In this document: in pieces, positions 1 through 9,271 of the stretch | Numbering within the stretch: the stretch's first letter is position 1 | Layout of the letters: every line of letters begins with the position of its first letter | Position numbers and translations under genes: made by a program | Assembly (NCBI RefSeq): GCF_000770635.1 | Contig: NZ_AVBF01000019.1 | Coordinates: 1 to 64,000, forward strand | DNA from: Pontibacillus yanchengensis Y32 | GTDB lineage: Bacteria; Bacillota; Bacilli; Bacillales; BH030062 | Direction of reading: 5' to 3' | DNA length: 64,000 nt | The notes under the pieces: generated by a model | Databases searched by the model: none | What the model was told of the DNA's origin: nothing | What the model saw: the letters and a program-made list of their open reading frames with translations, nothing else

Positions 1-114
1 TTAGTAAGCAATAGATAAAAATTGGCTCAAGAAATTTCTGATGGCAAGAAAGCTCTTAGACATTTAATTCGAAATAACACTTATTTGTGCTTTCGGGACA
101 CAATATTTGGTCGA

Positions 115-290
115 GGGTCCGATAACCATTACCCGGATGGGGGTGAAGGGGGAACTGCGAGACTCCCGCGGGAGAAAGAGGTTGGTGAGACCCCGGAGCG
201 AGCGAAGCGAGTGAGAAGGCTCACCAGCTCGCCCGCAGGAAAGCGAGTTGTTCCACCGTAACCCCCTCTTCACTTTTAAGCATCGGACCC
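115..290. repeat. Palindromic intergenic repeat element, family 1
   Basis: The element is bounded by a perfect 9-bp inverted repeat: GGGTCCGAT at 115-123 and ATCGGACCC at 282-290. Inside are further imperfect inverted segments (GTGAAGGGGG near 143 against CCCCCTCTTCAC near 262) and a GC-rich core with the motif GCGAGACTCCCGCGGGAG. It lies beyond the 3' end of ansA. The short open frames across it on both strands have no ribosome binding site and are by-products of the symmetry. The region 1-114 shows no gene. About 14 bases after the element, 304-342 is nearly the same as 38913-38951, so this flank belongs to a second dispersed repeat. Confidence 0.7.
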
Positions 291-379
291 ACCAGTTGCT
301 GAAAATATCTCGACTTCAATTCTTCAACATAATGGGGCAAATATGAAATATCAACAGCATTAGTATATAAAGCCGAGAC

Positions 380-1348
380 CTATGCAAACATTGCCACAAG
401 GTCGTGAGGATTACGAGTTAGTTCTAATGAAAGCATAAGTTTTATTCTTGCTTTAGGTCCTGTTAGACCATTTGAGAAAATAACTCCCATATCCTTTAAT
501 TGCTTTCCTCCACCATCATAACTATAAATATCCTGAACAATACCTTGATAACATCTAGAAACAAGCACAACTGGTATGCCGGCATTTACGATTTCACGCA
601 GAGGTTGAACTAGAGCAGGAGGGATATTTCCTTGTCCTAAAGCTTCTATAACAAGGCCATCAATATTCGTTTGTCGAATAGCTTCCAAAATAGTATGATC
701 CATTCCTGCATAGGTTTTTAAAAGGGCGACATGTGTTGTGATTGTTTGAATAGGATAGGATTCGTGCTTAGTTAAAGTATGATGGAAAAAGACCCCTCGT
801 TTTGTCACCATACCTATAGGCCCGTATTGAGGACTTTGAAAGGTTGCCACATTACTTGTAGACGTTTTGGTAACGTTTTGGGCTGTATGAATTTCATCGT
901 TCATGACTACAAGGACACCTTTATCTTTAGCTTCTTCTGAACAAGCTACCCTTACAGATGTAATGAGATTATATAGTCCATCAGATCCGATTTCATTAAT
1001 CGATCTCATTGCTCCTGTTACAATTACAGGTTTACGAGTTTGTAAGTATAAATCTAAGAAGTAAGCCGTTTCTTCTAATGTATCTGTACCATGTGTGACA
1101 ACAATACCATCATAATCTTCTGTGGCTAATTGTTCATGTATTCTTGAGCCTAGCTGTAGCATGTTTTTTGGTGTCATATGGGGCGATGGAATATGAAATA
1201 AAACCTCATCTTTTATTTTTGCAAACTCTGCTAAAGAAGGTACTACTTCATATAACGGATGTTCCGTTGCGGGAGAAACCTCCCCAGTGTTCTTATCTTC
1301 TTTCATGGAAATTGTTCCACCGGTATGTATTATTAGAACCTTTTTCAT
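380..1348 (-). CDS. ansA: L-asparaginase, type I (AnsA-like)
   Basis: This is a cytoplasmic L-asparaginase that hydrolyses Asn to Asp and ammonia. The N-terminus carries the HTGGTIS motif with nucleophile Thr12 just after the first strand, and the second signature THGTDTLEE follows at about residues 85-95, providing the usual Thr/Asp pair. At 322 residues it is close to the B. subtilis enzyme. The frame also opens with a GTG at 1357, but AGGTGA lies five bases before the ATG at 1348, so 1348 is preferred. It is transcribed divergently from prsW. No U-rich terminator was seen downstream, where a palindromic repeat begins instead. Confidence 0.9.
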   Translation of the reverse strand: MKKVLIIHTGGTISMKEDKNTGEVSPATEHPLYEVVPSLAEFAKIKDEVLFHIPSPHMTPKNMLQLGSRIHEQLATEDYDGIVVTHGTDTLEETAYFLDLYLQTRKPVIVTGAMRSINEIGSDGLYNLITSVRVACSEEAKDKGVLVVMNDEIHTAQNVTKTSTSNVATFQSPQYGPIGMVTKRGVFFHHTLTKHESYPIQTITTHVALLKTYAGMDHTILEAIRQTNIDGLVIEALGQGNIPPALVQPLREIVNAGIPVVLVSRCYQGIVQDIYSYDGGGKQLKDMGVIFSNGLTGPKARIKLMLSLELTRNPHDLVAMFA

Positions 1349-1437
1349 TACGATCACCTACTAGTTAAGTTAGTATTTTATTTCCAATATGTTCATGATA
1401 CGATGGAATAGATGTGAATGGAAGGGGAGTGACGGTC

Positions 1438-2124
1438 GTGTTTGCGATTTTATCTGCAGCAGTTGCACCTGGTTTTGCCTTGCTTGCCTTTATCTATTTA
1501 AAGGACCGTTTTGATTCTGAGCCCTTTTCCAAAGTATTTCGAACGTTTATATTGGGGGCATTATTGGTTTTTCCTATTATGTTTATACAATACGCTTTCG
1601 AACAAGAGGGTGTAGCTCAGACACCAATATTGAAGTCATTTTTATTATCTGGTACATTGGAAGAATTCTTTAAATGGTTTATTTTCTTATATGCTATATA
1701 TAAACATACAGAATTTGAAGGGCGATATGATGGAATTGTGTATGGAGTTTCCATCAGTCTTGGTTTTGCAACAGTAGAAAATCTATTGTACTTATTAGCA
1801 AATGGTATATCACTTGCTTTTCTGAGGGCATTATTCCCAGTTTCTTGTCATGCGCTTTTAGGAGTAATGATGGGATATTATATGGGAAGAGCTAAAGTAG
1901 GAGCTGTCAAAAATCAATATAAAGTTCTCACAGTTGCTCTCATAATCCCAGCAATTCTACATGGGTTCTATGATGTAGTGTTGGAAGTTCAGAGTAGTAA
2001 TGTGATTTATTTATTAATTCCGTTTATGATTATGCTTTGGTTTATGGCACTTCATAAAATAAAGACAACCAACCAAAGAAGAGAAAACGTTATTCCTATG
2101 GAAAAACGAAAGTGGAAAGCATAG
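1438..2124 (+). CDS. prsW: PrsW glutamic-type intramembrane protease
   Basis: This is a polytopic membrane protease. In B. subtilis the homologue makes the site-1 cut in the anti-sigma factor RsiW, releasing SigW during envelope stress. The hallmark EEFFKW motif puts the catalytic Glu pair at residues 75-76. It is followed by the conserved GFATVENLLY segment, a membrane His motif (SCHALLG) and HGFYDV. At least seven hydrophobic segments are visible. The chosen start is the GTG at 1438 behind AAGGGGAG; an upstream GTG at 1414 would add eight residues absent from the family. Neither rsiW nor sigW is in the window. Confidence 0.88.
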   Translation: MFAILSAAVAPGFALLAFIYLKDRFDSEPFSKVFRTFILGALLVFPIMFIQYAFEQEGVAQTPILKSFLLSGTLEEFFKWFIFLYAIYKHTEFEGRYDGIVYGVSISLGFATVENLLYLLANGISLAFLRALFPVSCHALLGVMMGYYMGRAKVGAVKNQYKVLTVALIIPAILHGFYDVVLEVQSSNVIYLLIPFMIMLWFMALHKIKTTNQRRENVIPMEKRKWKA

Positions 2125-2126
2125 AA

Positions 2127-2159
2127 ACAGTCTACACGATAGAGTAGGCTGTATTTTTT
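2127..2159 (+). terminator. Rho-independent terminator after prsW
   Basis: Arms ACAGTCTAC (2127-2135) and GTAGGCTGT (2144-2152) pair with one G-U wobble and are followed by a T-rich tract. The hairpin starts three bases after the prsW stop. Confidence 0.7.
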
Positions 2160-2326
2160 ATGCCTTTTTTAATGTTCTTTTCTGATAATTACGTATTTCT
2201 AGCAAAGTTACCTTGTCTCAGTCGAAAAGCGTATTATGTAGAGTTTTAACTAGAGATGTATAAAAGCACCGGAGTTTCAAAAACTAGTTGGGACAACAAG
2301 ATCATTTATATGCAGGAGGAACAGGA

Positions 2327-3175
2327 ATGAAACTTATTCGGATCATTTCAATTGCACTGTTAGTCGTCGCTTTGTTTGTTTCCATTCCAACTAGTTTTAA
2401 CAAGGAAACGGAAGCCTTCAGTCAACGTACTGTTCAAAAAGGGGCTACTGGTGATGATGTAATAGAATTGCAAGCAAGGTTACAGTATATCGGTTTTTAC
2501 AATGGAAACATTGATGGGGTGTTTGGGTGGGGGACCTACTGGGCGCTACGAAATTTTCAAAAGGATTTTGGTTTGAAGATTGATGGGTTACTAGGGGGAG
2601 AAACGAAGCAAAAGCTAGTGGCCGCAACGAAGTATGATCCTCAATATGTGAAACAACAAATTCGTTCAGGCAAAGACTTTACCTATTACGGTGGTGTTCC
2701 AAAAGAAATTCAGACAGAAGATGGAGCGCAGCCTCAGGATACCCAACAAAAAGCTGAACAGGGAAAGCAACAAGCTGAAGAGAAGTCAGGTGCAACTGCT
2801 GTAAATATACCATCAGGCTACTCTCAGAATGATATTCAATTAATGGCTAATGCGGTTCATGGTGAGGCACGTGGAGAACCTTATGTAGGGAAAGTAGCGG
2901 TAGCGGCAGTTATACTGAATAGAGTGGAAAACACATCTTTTCCAAATTCTGTTTCAGGAGTTATTTTTGAGCCAAGAGCATTCACAGCTGTGGCAGATGG
3001 TCAAATCTGGTTAACTCCAGACGAGGAGTCTAAGGAAGCTGTAGTGGATGCCCTAAATGGTTGGGACCCTTCTGGGCAAGCTATCTATTACTTTAACCCA
3101 AATACAGCAACGTCCGATTGGATTTGGAGTAGACCTCAAATTAAGCAAATAGGAAAGCACATTTTTGCAAAATAA
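2327..3175 (+). CDS. sleB: Spore cortex-lytic enzyme SleB
   Basis: SleB is the germination-specific lytic transglycosylase that degrades cortex peptidoglycan containing muramic lactam. The 282-residue product has a signal peptide (about 1-30), a peptidoglycan-binding domain (about 38-100), a Gln/Glu-rich spacer (about 128-158) and a C-terminal hydrolase domain with the HGEARGEP motif, in which Glu180 is the expected catalytic acid. The start at 2327 is set by AGGAGGA six bases upstream. ypeB follows after 21 bp, the usual bicistronic arrangement for a forespore-made pair. No convincing SigG promoter was identified by eye in 2160-2313. Confidence 0.93.
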   Translation: MKLIRIISIALLVVALFVSIPTSFNKETEAFSQRTVQKGATGDDVIELQARLQYIGFYNGNIDGVFGWGTYWALRNFQKDFGLKIDGLLGGETKQKLVAATKYDPQYVKQQIRSGKDFTYYGGVPKEIQTEDGAQPQDTQQKAEQGKQQAEEKSGATAVNIPSGYSQNDIQLMANAVHGEARGEPYVGKVAVAAVILNRVENTSFPNSVSGVIFEPRAFTAVADGQIWLTPDEESKEAVVDALNGWDPSGQAIYYFNPNTATSDWIWSRPQIKQIGKHIFAK

Positions 3176-3196
3176 ATAAAGAAAGGAAGTGGAGCT

Positions 3197-4537
3197 ATGA
3201 TTCGTTGGTTACTAATAGGAGTGCTGGCAATTGGGGTAGTCGGAACGGGAGTTTGGGGTTATCAGGAACATAAAGAAAAAAATGCGATACTTGTTCAAGC
3301 GGAAAATTCGTATCAAAGAGCCTTCCATGATTTAACGTATCAAATGGAGTTACTACATGACAAGATGGGGACCGTTCTAGCGATGAATTCACAAAAACAG
3401 CTTTCACCACAGCTAGCAGATATTTGGAGATTAACATCAGAAGCTCATAATGATGTAGGTCAACTTCCATTAGTACTACTACCGTTTAATAAAACGGAAG
3501 AATTCTTAGCAAACATAGGAGAGTTTAGTTATAGAACTGCAATTCGAGACCTAAACAAAAAACCTTTGTCAGATGATGAGGTTTCTATGCTTAATAAGCT
3601 ATACAAGCAATCAGCAGAAATAAAAAATGAGTTAAGGAATGTTCAACATACCGTTTTGGATGAAAATTTAAAGTGGATGGATGTTGAGCTAGCTTTAGCC
3701 ACAGAAGATAAAAGTGATAACAAAATCATTGATGGGTTTAAAACAGTTGAAAAAAATGTACAAGGATATTCTGAAGGTGATTTAGGACCAATGTTTACTG
3801 GAGCTACAAACGAAAACCATGAATTTAGGTTTGTGAAGGGCGAAAATATGTCGGAAGAAGAAGCAAAAGAAAAATCAAAAAATATCTTTTCTATTCCTGA
3901 AGGTGCAAAAATTACGATGACTAAGAGTGGGAAAGGTGCTGAAATTCCAACCTATAGTCTTTCCTATCGTGGAGACGGGAAAAATGGTTATATGGATATG
4001 ACGGTTAAAGGTGGTAACCCAATCGATATCATGGTTGACCGAAAAGTAAACGAACAGGAATTGAGTCTTTATAAAGGGCTTAATAAAGCAGAAGAATTTT
4101 TGAAAAAACATAAATATAATGGGATGGAAGCTTTTCAAAGCAGCCAATACGATAACGTAGGTGTGTATAGCTTTTTGTACGTACAAGATGAAGTAAGGAT
4201 TTATCCTGATTCGATGCAAGTTAAGGTAGCTCTAGATAATGGTGATATATTAGGGCTCTCGGCAAGAGAGTTTTTGAGAAATCATGAAGAACGAGCTTTC
4301 CCTAAACCAGCTCTATCCGAAGAAAAAGCTAAAGAAAATGTAAATCCAAATGTTAAAATCCAGGAACATCATTTAGCTCTTATCGAAAATGATTTAAATG
4401 AAGAAGTCCTTTGTTATGAATTTGTTGGGACTATGGGAGAAAGTACCTACCGAATATTCATAAATGCGAAAGATGGCACGGAAGAAAAAGTGGAGAAACT
4501 AAAGCAATCTGAAATGAAATTTGGTCAAACTACCTAG
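3197..4537 (+). CDS. ypeB: Germination protein YpeB
   Basis: YpeB is the partner of SleB: each protein needs the other to accumulate in the spore inner membrane, and YpeB holds SleB inactive until germination. The 446-residue protein begins with a single N-terminal membrane anchor (about 4-22). An alpha-helical region follows, then C-terminal PepSY-like repeats, with segments such as the one ending in YRIFINAKDGTEEKVE. AAAGGAAGTGG precedes the ATG. It is the second gene of the sleB-ypeB operon, and a terminator overlaps its stop codon. Confidence 0.92.
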   Translation: MIRWLLIGVLAIGVVGTGVWGYQEHKEKNAILVQAENSYQRAFHDLTYQMELLHDKMGTVLAMNSQKQLSPQLADIWRLTSEAHNDVGQLPLVLLPFNKTEEFLANIGEFSYRTAIRDLNKKPLSDDEVSMLNKLYKQSAEIKNELRNVQHTVLDENLKWMDVELALATEDKSDNKIIDGFKTVEKNVQGYSEGDLGPMFTGATNENHEFRFVKGENMSEEEAKEKSKNIFSIPEGAKITMTKSGKGAEIPTYSLSYRGDGKNGYMDMTVKGGNPIDIMVDRKVNEQELSLYKGLNKAEEFLKKHKYNGMEAFQSSQYDNVGVYSFLYVQDEVRIYPDSMQVKVALDNGDILGLSAREFLRNHEERAFPKPALSEEKAKENVNPNVKIQEHHLALIENDLNEEVLCYEFVGTMGESTYRIFINAKDGTEEKVEKLKQSEMKFGQTT

Positions 4538-4567
4538 GGAAAGATGAAACTTGTCTTTCCCTTTTTT
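4537..4567 (+). terminator. Terminator of sleB-ypeB
   Basis: Arms GGGAAAGA (4537-4544) and TCTTTCCC (4554-4561) are followed by six T. The stem begins on the last base of the ypeB stop codon. Confidence 0.8.
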
Positions 4568-4626
4568 GATTTTTTTGCCATAATAATGAATAGATGCTCA
4601 CAGTTATAGGGAGAGAGGGAAAGAGC

Positions 4627-5292
4627 TTGATTAAAATCGGAATGCCTATTACATTAGAACTAAAACATGCAGATGACGATCATCTTGAAACCTACCGCTC
4701 AAAAGTCGTTGAAGAAGATGAAGGTGTGCTCTATATTGATTACCCAATTAATGAACAGTCAGGAAGAACCGGTTTCTTTCTAGAAGGCACCCAATTCAAA
4801 GTAACATTTGTTGGAACGGATGGTTCAGTCTATGTCTTTCATACGGACGTTCGTGGAAGAAAGAAACTCACCATTCCAGTTTTAACGCTTCACTTCCCTG
4901 AAAAAGAAGAAATGCTTCGAATACAACGTAGAAAATATGTAAGAGTGGAGACGTCTGTTGACACAAGCGTCCACGGTGTAAATGAAAAGATTACACCTTT
5001 TACAACCGTTACTGCAGATATTAGCGGCGGAGGAGCTGCTATCATTTCACCTTATGCTCACACGATTGAACAAAATCAACTTCTTGAAGTATGGTTTGTG
5101 ATCCCACTATCCTCTGGTGATATGCATTATATCTGTACAAGTTCCAGAGTGATTCGCGTGTGGAAAGAAAACAAAAATCATAATGAAAAAGTGTCTTTAG
5201 AATTTGAAGCCATTGATGAAAATGATCGTCAAACCATTATTCGGTATTGTTTTGAGAAACAATTATCTTTAAGAAAAAGGGGAATTCGTTAA
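4627..5292 (+). CDS. ypfA: PilZ-domain c-di-GMP flagellar brake (YpfA/MotI family)
   Basis: This is a two-domain YcgR-like protein: an N-terminal YcgR_2 beta domain (about 1-95) and a C-terminal PilZ domain with the c-di-GMP signature RRKYVR and DISGGGA (about 98-140). In B. subtilis this family (YpfA/MotI) binds c-di-GMP and disengages MotA to slow the flagellum. The start is taken as the TTG at 4627 because IKIGMPITLE fits the family N-terminus and GAGAGGGAAAG lies before it; an ATG at 4594 would add 11 residues. The length is 221 residues. Confidence 0.85.
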   Translation: MIKIGMPITLELKHADDDHLETYRSKVVEEDEGVLYIDYPINEQSGRTGFFLEGTQFKVTFVGTDGSVYVFHTDVRGRKKLTIPVLTLHFPEKEEMLRIQRRKYVRVETSVDTSVHGVNEKITPFTTVTADISGGGAAIISPYAHTIEQNQLLEVWFVIPLSSGDMHYICTSSRVIRVWKENKNHNEKVSLEFEAIDENDRQTIIRYCFEKQLSLRKRGIR

Positions 5293-5351
5293 ACTGAATA
5301 GATGATGCATAGAAGGATACAATAGAGGATAAAAAAGGTAGCGGATTTATA

Positions 5352-5552
5352 GTGAAACGTATAGAGCAATGGCTAGTTATCCTTGTGTTCTTTCATGCAA
5401 TATTTCTTATTGGTGTACAATGGTTGTTACTACATACTGATATGGGCTATTACATTCATCCAATTTATGAATATTTTGGTGTAAACCGCGAGTATCAAGG
5501 AGAAATTCTTGAAACAATAGACCGAATCTTTCAAGATGTGTTATCATTTTGA
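5352..5552 (+). CDS. ypfB: YpfB-like small membrane protein (DUF5359)
   Basis: A 66-residue protein with one N-terminal hydrophobic helix (about 7-27) and an amphipathic acidic C-terminus. Position between ypfA and cmk, size and N-terminus match the YpfB family, whose function is unknown. Initiation is at GTG with only a weak Shine-Dalgarno (AAAAGGT, spaced somewhat far). It ends just ahead of a strong terminator, so it is probably co-transcribed with ypfA and separate from cmk. Confidence 0.7.
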   Translation: MKRIEQWLVILVFFHAIFLIGVQWLLLHTDMGYYIHPIYEYFGVNREYQGEILETIDRIFQDVLSF

Positions 5553-5572
5553 GGAATAAAGACTGTACAGCA

Positions 5573-5606
5573 TAAACAAGCAGGAACCCCTGCTTGTTTA
5601 CTTTTT
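5573..5606 (+). terminator. Strong terminator between ypfB and cmk
   Basis: A perfect 12-bp stem, TAAACAAGCAGG (5573-5584) with CCTGCTTGTTTA (5589-5600), has a four-base loop and is followed by CTTTTT. Confidence 0.88.
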
Positions 5607-5631
5607 GATTGGAATAAGAGAGGGATGCACA

Positions 5632-6315
5632 ATGAATCATAACTTAGCAATTGCAATAGATGGTCCAGCCGCTGCGGGGAAAAGTACTGTAGCCAAACGA
5701 GTAGCAGCTAAGCTATCTTATATTTATATTGATACAGGTGCTATGTACCGAGCACTGACATTGAAAGCATTAAGAGAGAATATATCTTTAGAGAATGAAT
5801 CAACTGTATATGACATTTTAAAAAACACAACTATATTATTGAAACAGAACAAAGATAGTCAGAGTGTTTTACTAGACGACCAAGATGTTACGGAAGAGAT
5901 AAGGTCTCAACAAGTTACAAACAATGTATCTGTCGTTGCAAAGCATGGAGCTGTAAGAGAAGAGATGGTTAAACGACAGCAAGACCTAGCAGCTAAGCGG
6001 GGCGTTGTGATGGATGGAAGGGACATTGGAACACATGTTATTCCTGATGCTGAAGTTAAGATTTTCTTGATTGCTTCTGTAGACGAACGGGCAGAAAGAA
6101 GACATAAAGAGAATATAGAAAAAGGTTATAACTCTAACCTTGAACAATTAAAAGACGAAATTCGTAAACGAGATCAAATTGACTCAGAACGTGAAGTTTC
6201 ACCATTGCTTAAAGCCGAAGATGCGATTGAAATTGATACAACTTCTTTATCCATTGAACAGGTGGCTGAAAGAATTCTGCAAGTAGTTTTGGATTGCAAA
6301 GGGGAGGAAGAATAA
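5632..6315 (+). CDS. cmk: Cytidylate kinase
   Basis: Cmk phosphorylates CMP and dCMP in pyrimidine nucleotide salvage. The P-loop GPAAAGKST is at about residues 10-18, followed by DTGAMYRA (CMP binding) and the DGRDIGTHV motif. The length is 227 residues, typical for the family. The start at 5632 follows AGAGAGGG; an in-frame ATG at 5605 would add nine unconserved residues and lies in the terminator tail. The acyltransferase gene starts two bases after its stop, so the two are coupled. Confidence 0.94.
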   Translation: MNHNLAIAIDGPAAAGKSTVAKRVAAKLSYIYIDTGAMYRALTLKALRENISLENESTVYDILKNTTILLKQNKDSQSVLLDDQDVTEEIRSQQVTNNVSVVAKHGAVREEMVKRQQDLAAKRGVVMDGRDIGTHVIPDAEVKIFLIASVDERAERRHKENIEKGYNSNLEQLKDEIRKRDQIDSEREVSPLLKAEDAIEIDTTSLSIEQVAERILQVVLDCKGEEE

Positions 6316-6317
6316 CG

Positions 6318-6899
6318 ATGGCTTTATATCATTTTGCTAGATCAGTATGTGCTGCTCTTTTTTATCCTCGGTATCGCATTAAAGTAGAAGGAAAAGAGAA
6401 TATACCTAGTGAAGGACCAGTCATTATCTGTTCGAACCATATCTCTAATATGGATCCTGTTGTTGTAGGAATTACCAATAATAGAGATATCTACTTTATG
6501 GCAAAAGAAGAACTATTCAAGAATAAATTCTTAGGTGGATTGTTGAAACGTGTTCATGCTTTTCCAATTAAGAGGGGAATGAAAGACCGTCAAGCTCTCC
6601 GCAAAGCTATGGATGTGTTAAATGATAATCAGGCACTAGGAGTCTTTCCAGAGGGAACCAGAAGTAAAACAGGGGAACTCAGTAGAGGCTTGGCAGGGGC
6701 AGGTTTTTTTGCTCTTCGCTCAGAGGCAACCGTTATTCCATGTGCTATAGTTGGATCTTATAAATCCAAACAACCGTTACGTGTTGTATATGGAAAACCA
6801 GTACCAATGGCCGATTTACGAGAAAGAAAAGCTTCCTCTCAAGAAGTAACAGATGTTATCATGGAAGAGATACAACATCTACTTGATAAAAAGCAATAG
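6318..6899 (+). CDS. plsC: 1-acyl-sn-glycerol-3-phosphate acyltransferase (PlsC family)
   Basis: This acyltransferase esterifies lysophosphatidate to phosphatidate at the membrane. The catalytic NHxxxxD box is visible (NHISNMD), and FPEGTRSKTG is the glycerophosphate-binding block. At 193 residues it matches the small PlsC type. The ATG at 6318 has GGGGAGGAAG upstream, inside the end of cmk. The pairing of cmk, plsC and an S1 protein is a common Bacillaceae cluster. Substrate specificity cannot be read from sequence. Confidence 0.88.
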   Translation: MALYHFARSVCAALFYPRYRIKVEGKENIPSEGPVIICSNHISNMDPVVVGITNNRDIYFMAKEELFKNKFLGGLLKRVHAFPIKRGMKDRQALRKAMDVLNDNQALGVFPEGTRSKTGELSRGLAGAGFFALRSEATVIPCAIVGSYKSKQPLRVVYGKPVPMADLRERKASSQEVTDVIMEEIQHLLDKKQ

Positions 6900-6998
6900 A
6901 ATGTATGTTTTGCTTGACAAAATGCCATAAATATTAGAAGTTAGAACAAAGGATTAAATTTATGGCTGGTTGTGGTGGAATTGAAGGAGGTCTTGTAA

Positions 6999-8135
6999 AT
7001 GGATGAAATGAATCAAGAAATGTCAGAAATGCCAAACGTTTCTGTCGGAGATGTACTAACAGGTAAGGTAGTAAAAGTCGAGGACAAGCAAGTGCTTGTA
7101 GATATCGGCTATAAAGTAGAAGGCATCGTACCGATCAGTGAACTATCTAGCCTTCATGTAGAGAAAGCTGCAGACGTTGTGTCTGAAGGTGATGAACTTA
7201 CATTGAAGGTCAAGAAAATGGAAGATGATGAGATTGTATTATCCAAGCGTGCAGTAGATGCAGAAACTGCATGGGAAGATCTAGAAGACAAGCTAGAAAC
7301 TGGTGAGGTATTTGAAGCAGAAGTGAAGGACATCGTTAAAGGTGGACTTGTTGTAGATGTAGGTCTACGTGGTTTTATCCCTGCTTCTCTAGTGGAAACT
7401 TATTATGTTGAAGACTTCAATGAATATAAAGGTAAAACGCTTAAGTTGAAGGTTATTGAATTAGACCGTGAACAAAATCGCGTTATCCTTTCCCACAGTG
7501 CAGTGGTAGAAGACGAGAATGATGCACGCAAGCACTCATTATTGCAATCACTTGAAGCTGGTCAGGTGCTTGAAGGTACAGTTCAGCGAATCACAGATTT
7601 TGGTGCGTTTGTTGATCTTGGTGGTATGGACGGTCTAGTGCATATCTCCCAATTAGCTCATGAGCACGTTGAGAAGGCTTCAGACGTAGTAGAAGAAGGA
7701 CAACATATTAATGTGAAAGTCCTTTCTGTTGACCGTGACAATGAGCGTATTTCATTATCTCTTAAAGATACTTTGCCTGGACCTTGGGAACAAGTTGAGG
7801 AGAAAGTACGTCCAGGAGATGTTCTTGAAGGAACCGTTAGACGTTTAGTTAACTTTGGTGCTTTTATTGAGTTGTTACCTGGTGTAGAAGGTCTTGTGCA
7901 TATTTCTCAAATAGCAAATCGACACATTGCTACACCTCAAGAGGTATTAGAAGAAGGACAAACGGTTAAAGTAAAAGTGTTGGATGTTAATGAAGATGAA
8001 AAACGAATCTCTCTAAGTATTAAAGAATTAGAAGAAGATCAAAGTCGTGCTGAAGTAGAGCAATATACGAAAGATGACGACTCTGGATTCCAACTTGGAG
8101 ATTTCATCGGAGATAAATTAAATAAACTAAAATAA
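6999..8135 (+). CDS. ypfD: S1-domain RNA-binding protein, YpfD/RpsA-like
   Basis: The 378-residue protein has four S1 OB-fold repeats (about 15-85, 100-170, 188-255 and 272-342), each with a VxGKVxxVxxxxxxVdiG-type start; GFIPAS, GLVHISQL and GLVHISQI mark the ligand loops. It corresponds to B. subtilis YpfD, a shortened relative of ribosomal protein S1; Firmicute ribosomes do not strictly need it. AGGAGGTC gives an excellent ribosome site before 6999. The acidic C-terminal tail is short. A TTGACA at 6914-6919 in the preceding gap suggests its own promoter, but the -10 is poor. Confidence 0.88.
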   Translation: MDEMNQEMSEMPNVSVGDVLTGKVVKVEDKQVLVDIGYKVEGIVPISELSSLHVEKAADVVSEGDELTLKVKKMEDDEIVLSKRAVDAETAWEDLEDKLETGEVFEAEVKDIVKGGLVVDVGLRGFIPASLVETYYVEDFNEYKGKTLKLKVIELDREQNRVILSHSAVVEDENDARKHSLLQSLEAGQVLEGTVQRITDFGAFVDLGGMDGLVHISQLAHEHVEKASDVVEEGQHINVKVLSVDRDNERISLSLKDTLPGPWEQVEEKVRPGDVLEGTVRRLVNFGAFIELLPGVEGLVHISQIANRHIATPQEVLEEGQTVKVKVLDVNEDEKRISLSIKELEEDQSRAEVEQYTKDDDSGFQLGDFIGDKLNKLK

Positions 8136-8150
8136 TACTTGGTGATATAA

Positions 8151-9182
8151 TTGAGTCGATCAAAAAGAAAACTAGAACACATTAGACACGCAATAAGCCG
8201 CGATGAATTAGATATTAACAGCTTCGATGAAATGGAAATTATTCATCAAAGTTTAACAGATATCCATTGGGATGATATTTCTTTGCAGACTCAATTGGGC
8301 GAACTTACTTTAAGTTCGCCCCTTTTTGTCAATGCAATGACTGGTGGCGGTGGAGAAAAGACAGAAAATATTAACCGTCAATTGGCTATGGCAGCCAAGG
8401 AGACAGGTATTGCTCTTGCTGTTGGCTCCCAGATGTCTGCGCTGAAAGACCCTAGAGAAAAAAGAAGTTATGAAGTTGTACGCGAAGAGAATCCAAATGG
8501 TATTATTTTCGCTAATATTGGTAGTGAGGCTACCTTAGACCAAGCCAAAGAAGCAGTGGACATGCTTAAAGCAGATGCCCTTCAGATACACTTAAATGTG
8601 CTACAGGAATTAATCATGCCAGAAGGTGATCGTGACTTCACGAATAGACTTCAACAGATTGAACAAATCGTAAAAGAATTAGATATTCCTGTCATTATAA
8701 AAGAAGTTGGCTTTGGAGTATCCATGGAATCTGCTCGTCAATTGAAAGAAGTTGGTGTTTCTTATATCGATGTTGGTGGTAAGGGAGGCACAAACTTCTC
8801 TAAAGTAGAGAACAAACGTAGAAAACAACCGTTTTCTTCCTTCAATCAATGGGGAGTTCCTACTGCTATTTCTGTAAAAGAAGTGAAGAGTGTCTTTCCT
8901 GAATGCAACGTTATTGCATCAGGTGGTATGAGGAATGGACTAGATGGAGCTAAAGCGTTTGTACTTGGTGCTAATGCTTTTGGTATGGCAGGTCATTTAT
9001 TAAGAATTTTAATGAAAGAAGATTTAGAAACTCTAGTTCAGGAAATCAATCACATTCACCATGAATTTACTATTGCCATGATGGTGTTAGGTGCTAAAGA
9101 TACCTACATGTTAGATGGAAAGCCACATATTTTCACAGGAAGAACCAAAACATGGTTAGAACAAAGACTCCCAACGTTCTAA
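8151..9182 (+). CDS. fni: Type 2 isopentenyl-diphosphate delta-isomerase
   Basis: Fni is the FMN- and NADPH-dependent isomerase that interconverts IPP and DMAPP for isoprenoid and menaquinone side-chain synthesis. The 343-residue TIM barrel shows the family blocks NAMTGGGG, VGSQMSALKDP, QIHLNVLQE, PEGDRDF and KEVGFGVS. Translation starts at TTG with GGTGAT upstream, a few bases after ypfD, indicating an operon. Within the gene, 8297-8327 forms a terminator-like hairpin (see findings). A strong terminator follows at 9272. Confidence 0.93.
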   Translation: MSRSKRKLEHIRHAISRDELDINSFDEMEIIHQSLTDIHWDDISLQTQLGELTLSSPLFVNAMTGGGGEKTENINRQLAMAAKETGIALAVGSQMSALKDPREKRSYEVVREENPNGIIFANIGSEATLDQAKEAVDMLKADALQIHLNVLQELIMPEGDRDFTNRLQQIEQIVKELDIPVIIKEVGFGVSMESARQLKEVGVSYIDVGGKGGTNFSKVENKRRKQPFSSFNQWGVPTAISVKEVKSVFPECNVIASGGMRNGLDGAKAFVLGANAFGMAGHLLRILMKEDLETLVQEINHIHHEFTIAMMVLGAKDTYMLDGKPHIFTGRTKTWLEQRLPTF

Positions 9183-9271
9183 AGGAAGATTAGCATCAGC
9201 ATAATATATGAGCAAGAAGAAAATGGAACGATGAACAGTTCAATTTGCTAAAAATGATATGTCGTTAATAT

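Noticed and set aside
22-273. Two overlapping open frames of 69-79 codons on opposite strands
   Set aside because: They lie across the palindromic repeat 115-290, have no ribosome site, and are rich in Arg/Pro as expected from GC-rich repeat DNA.
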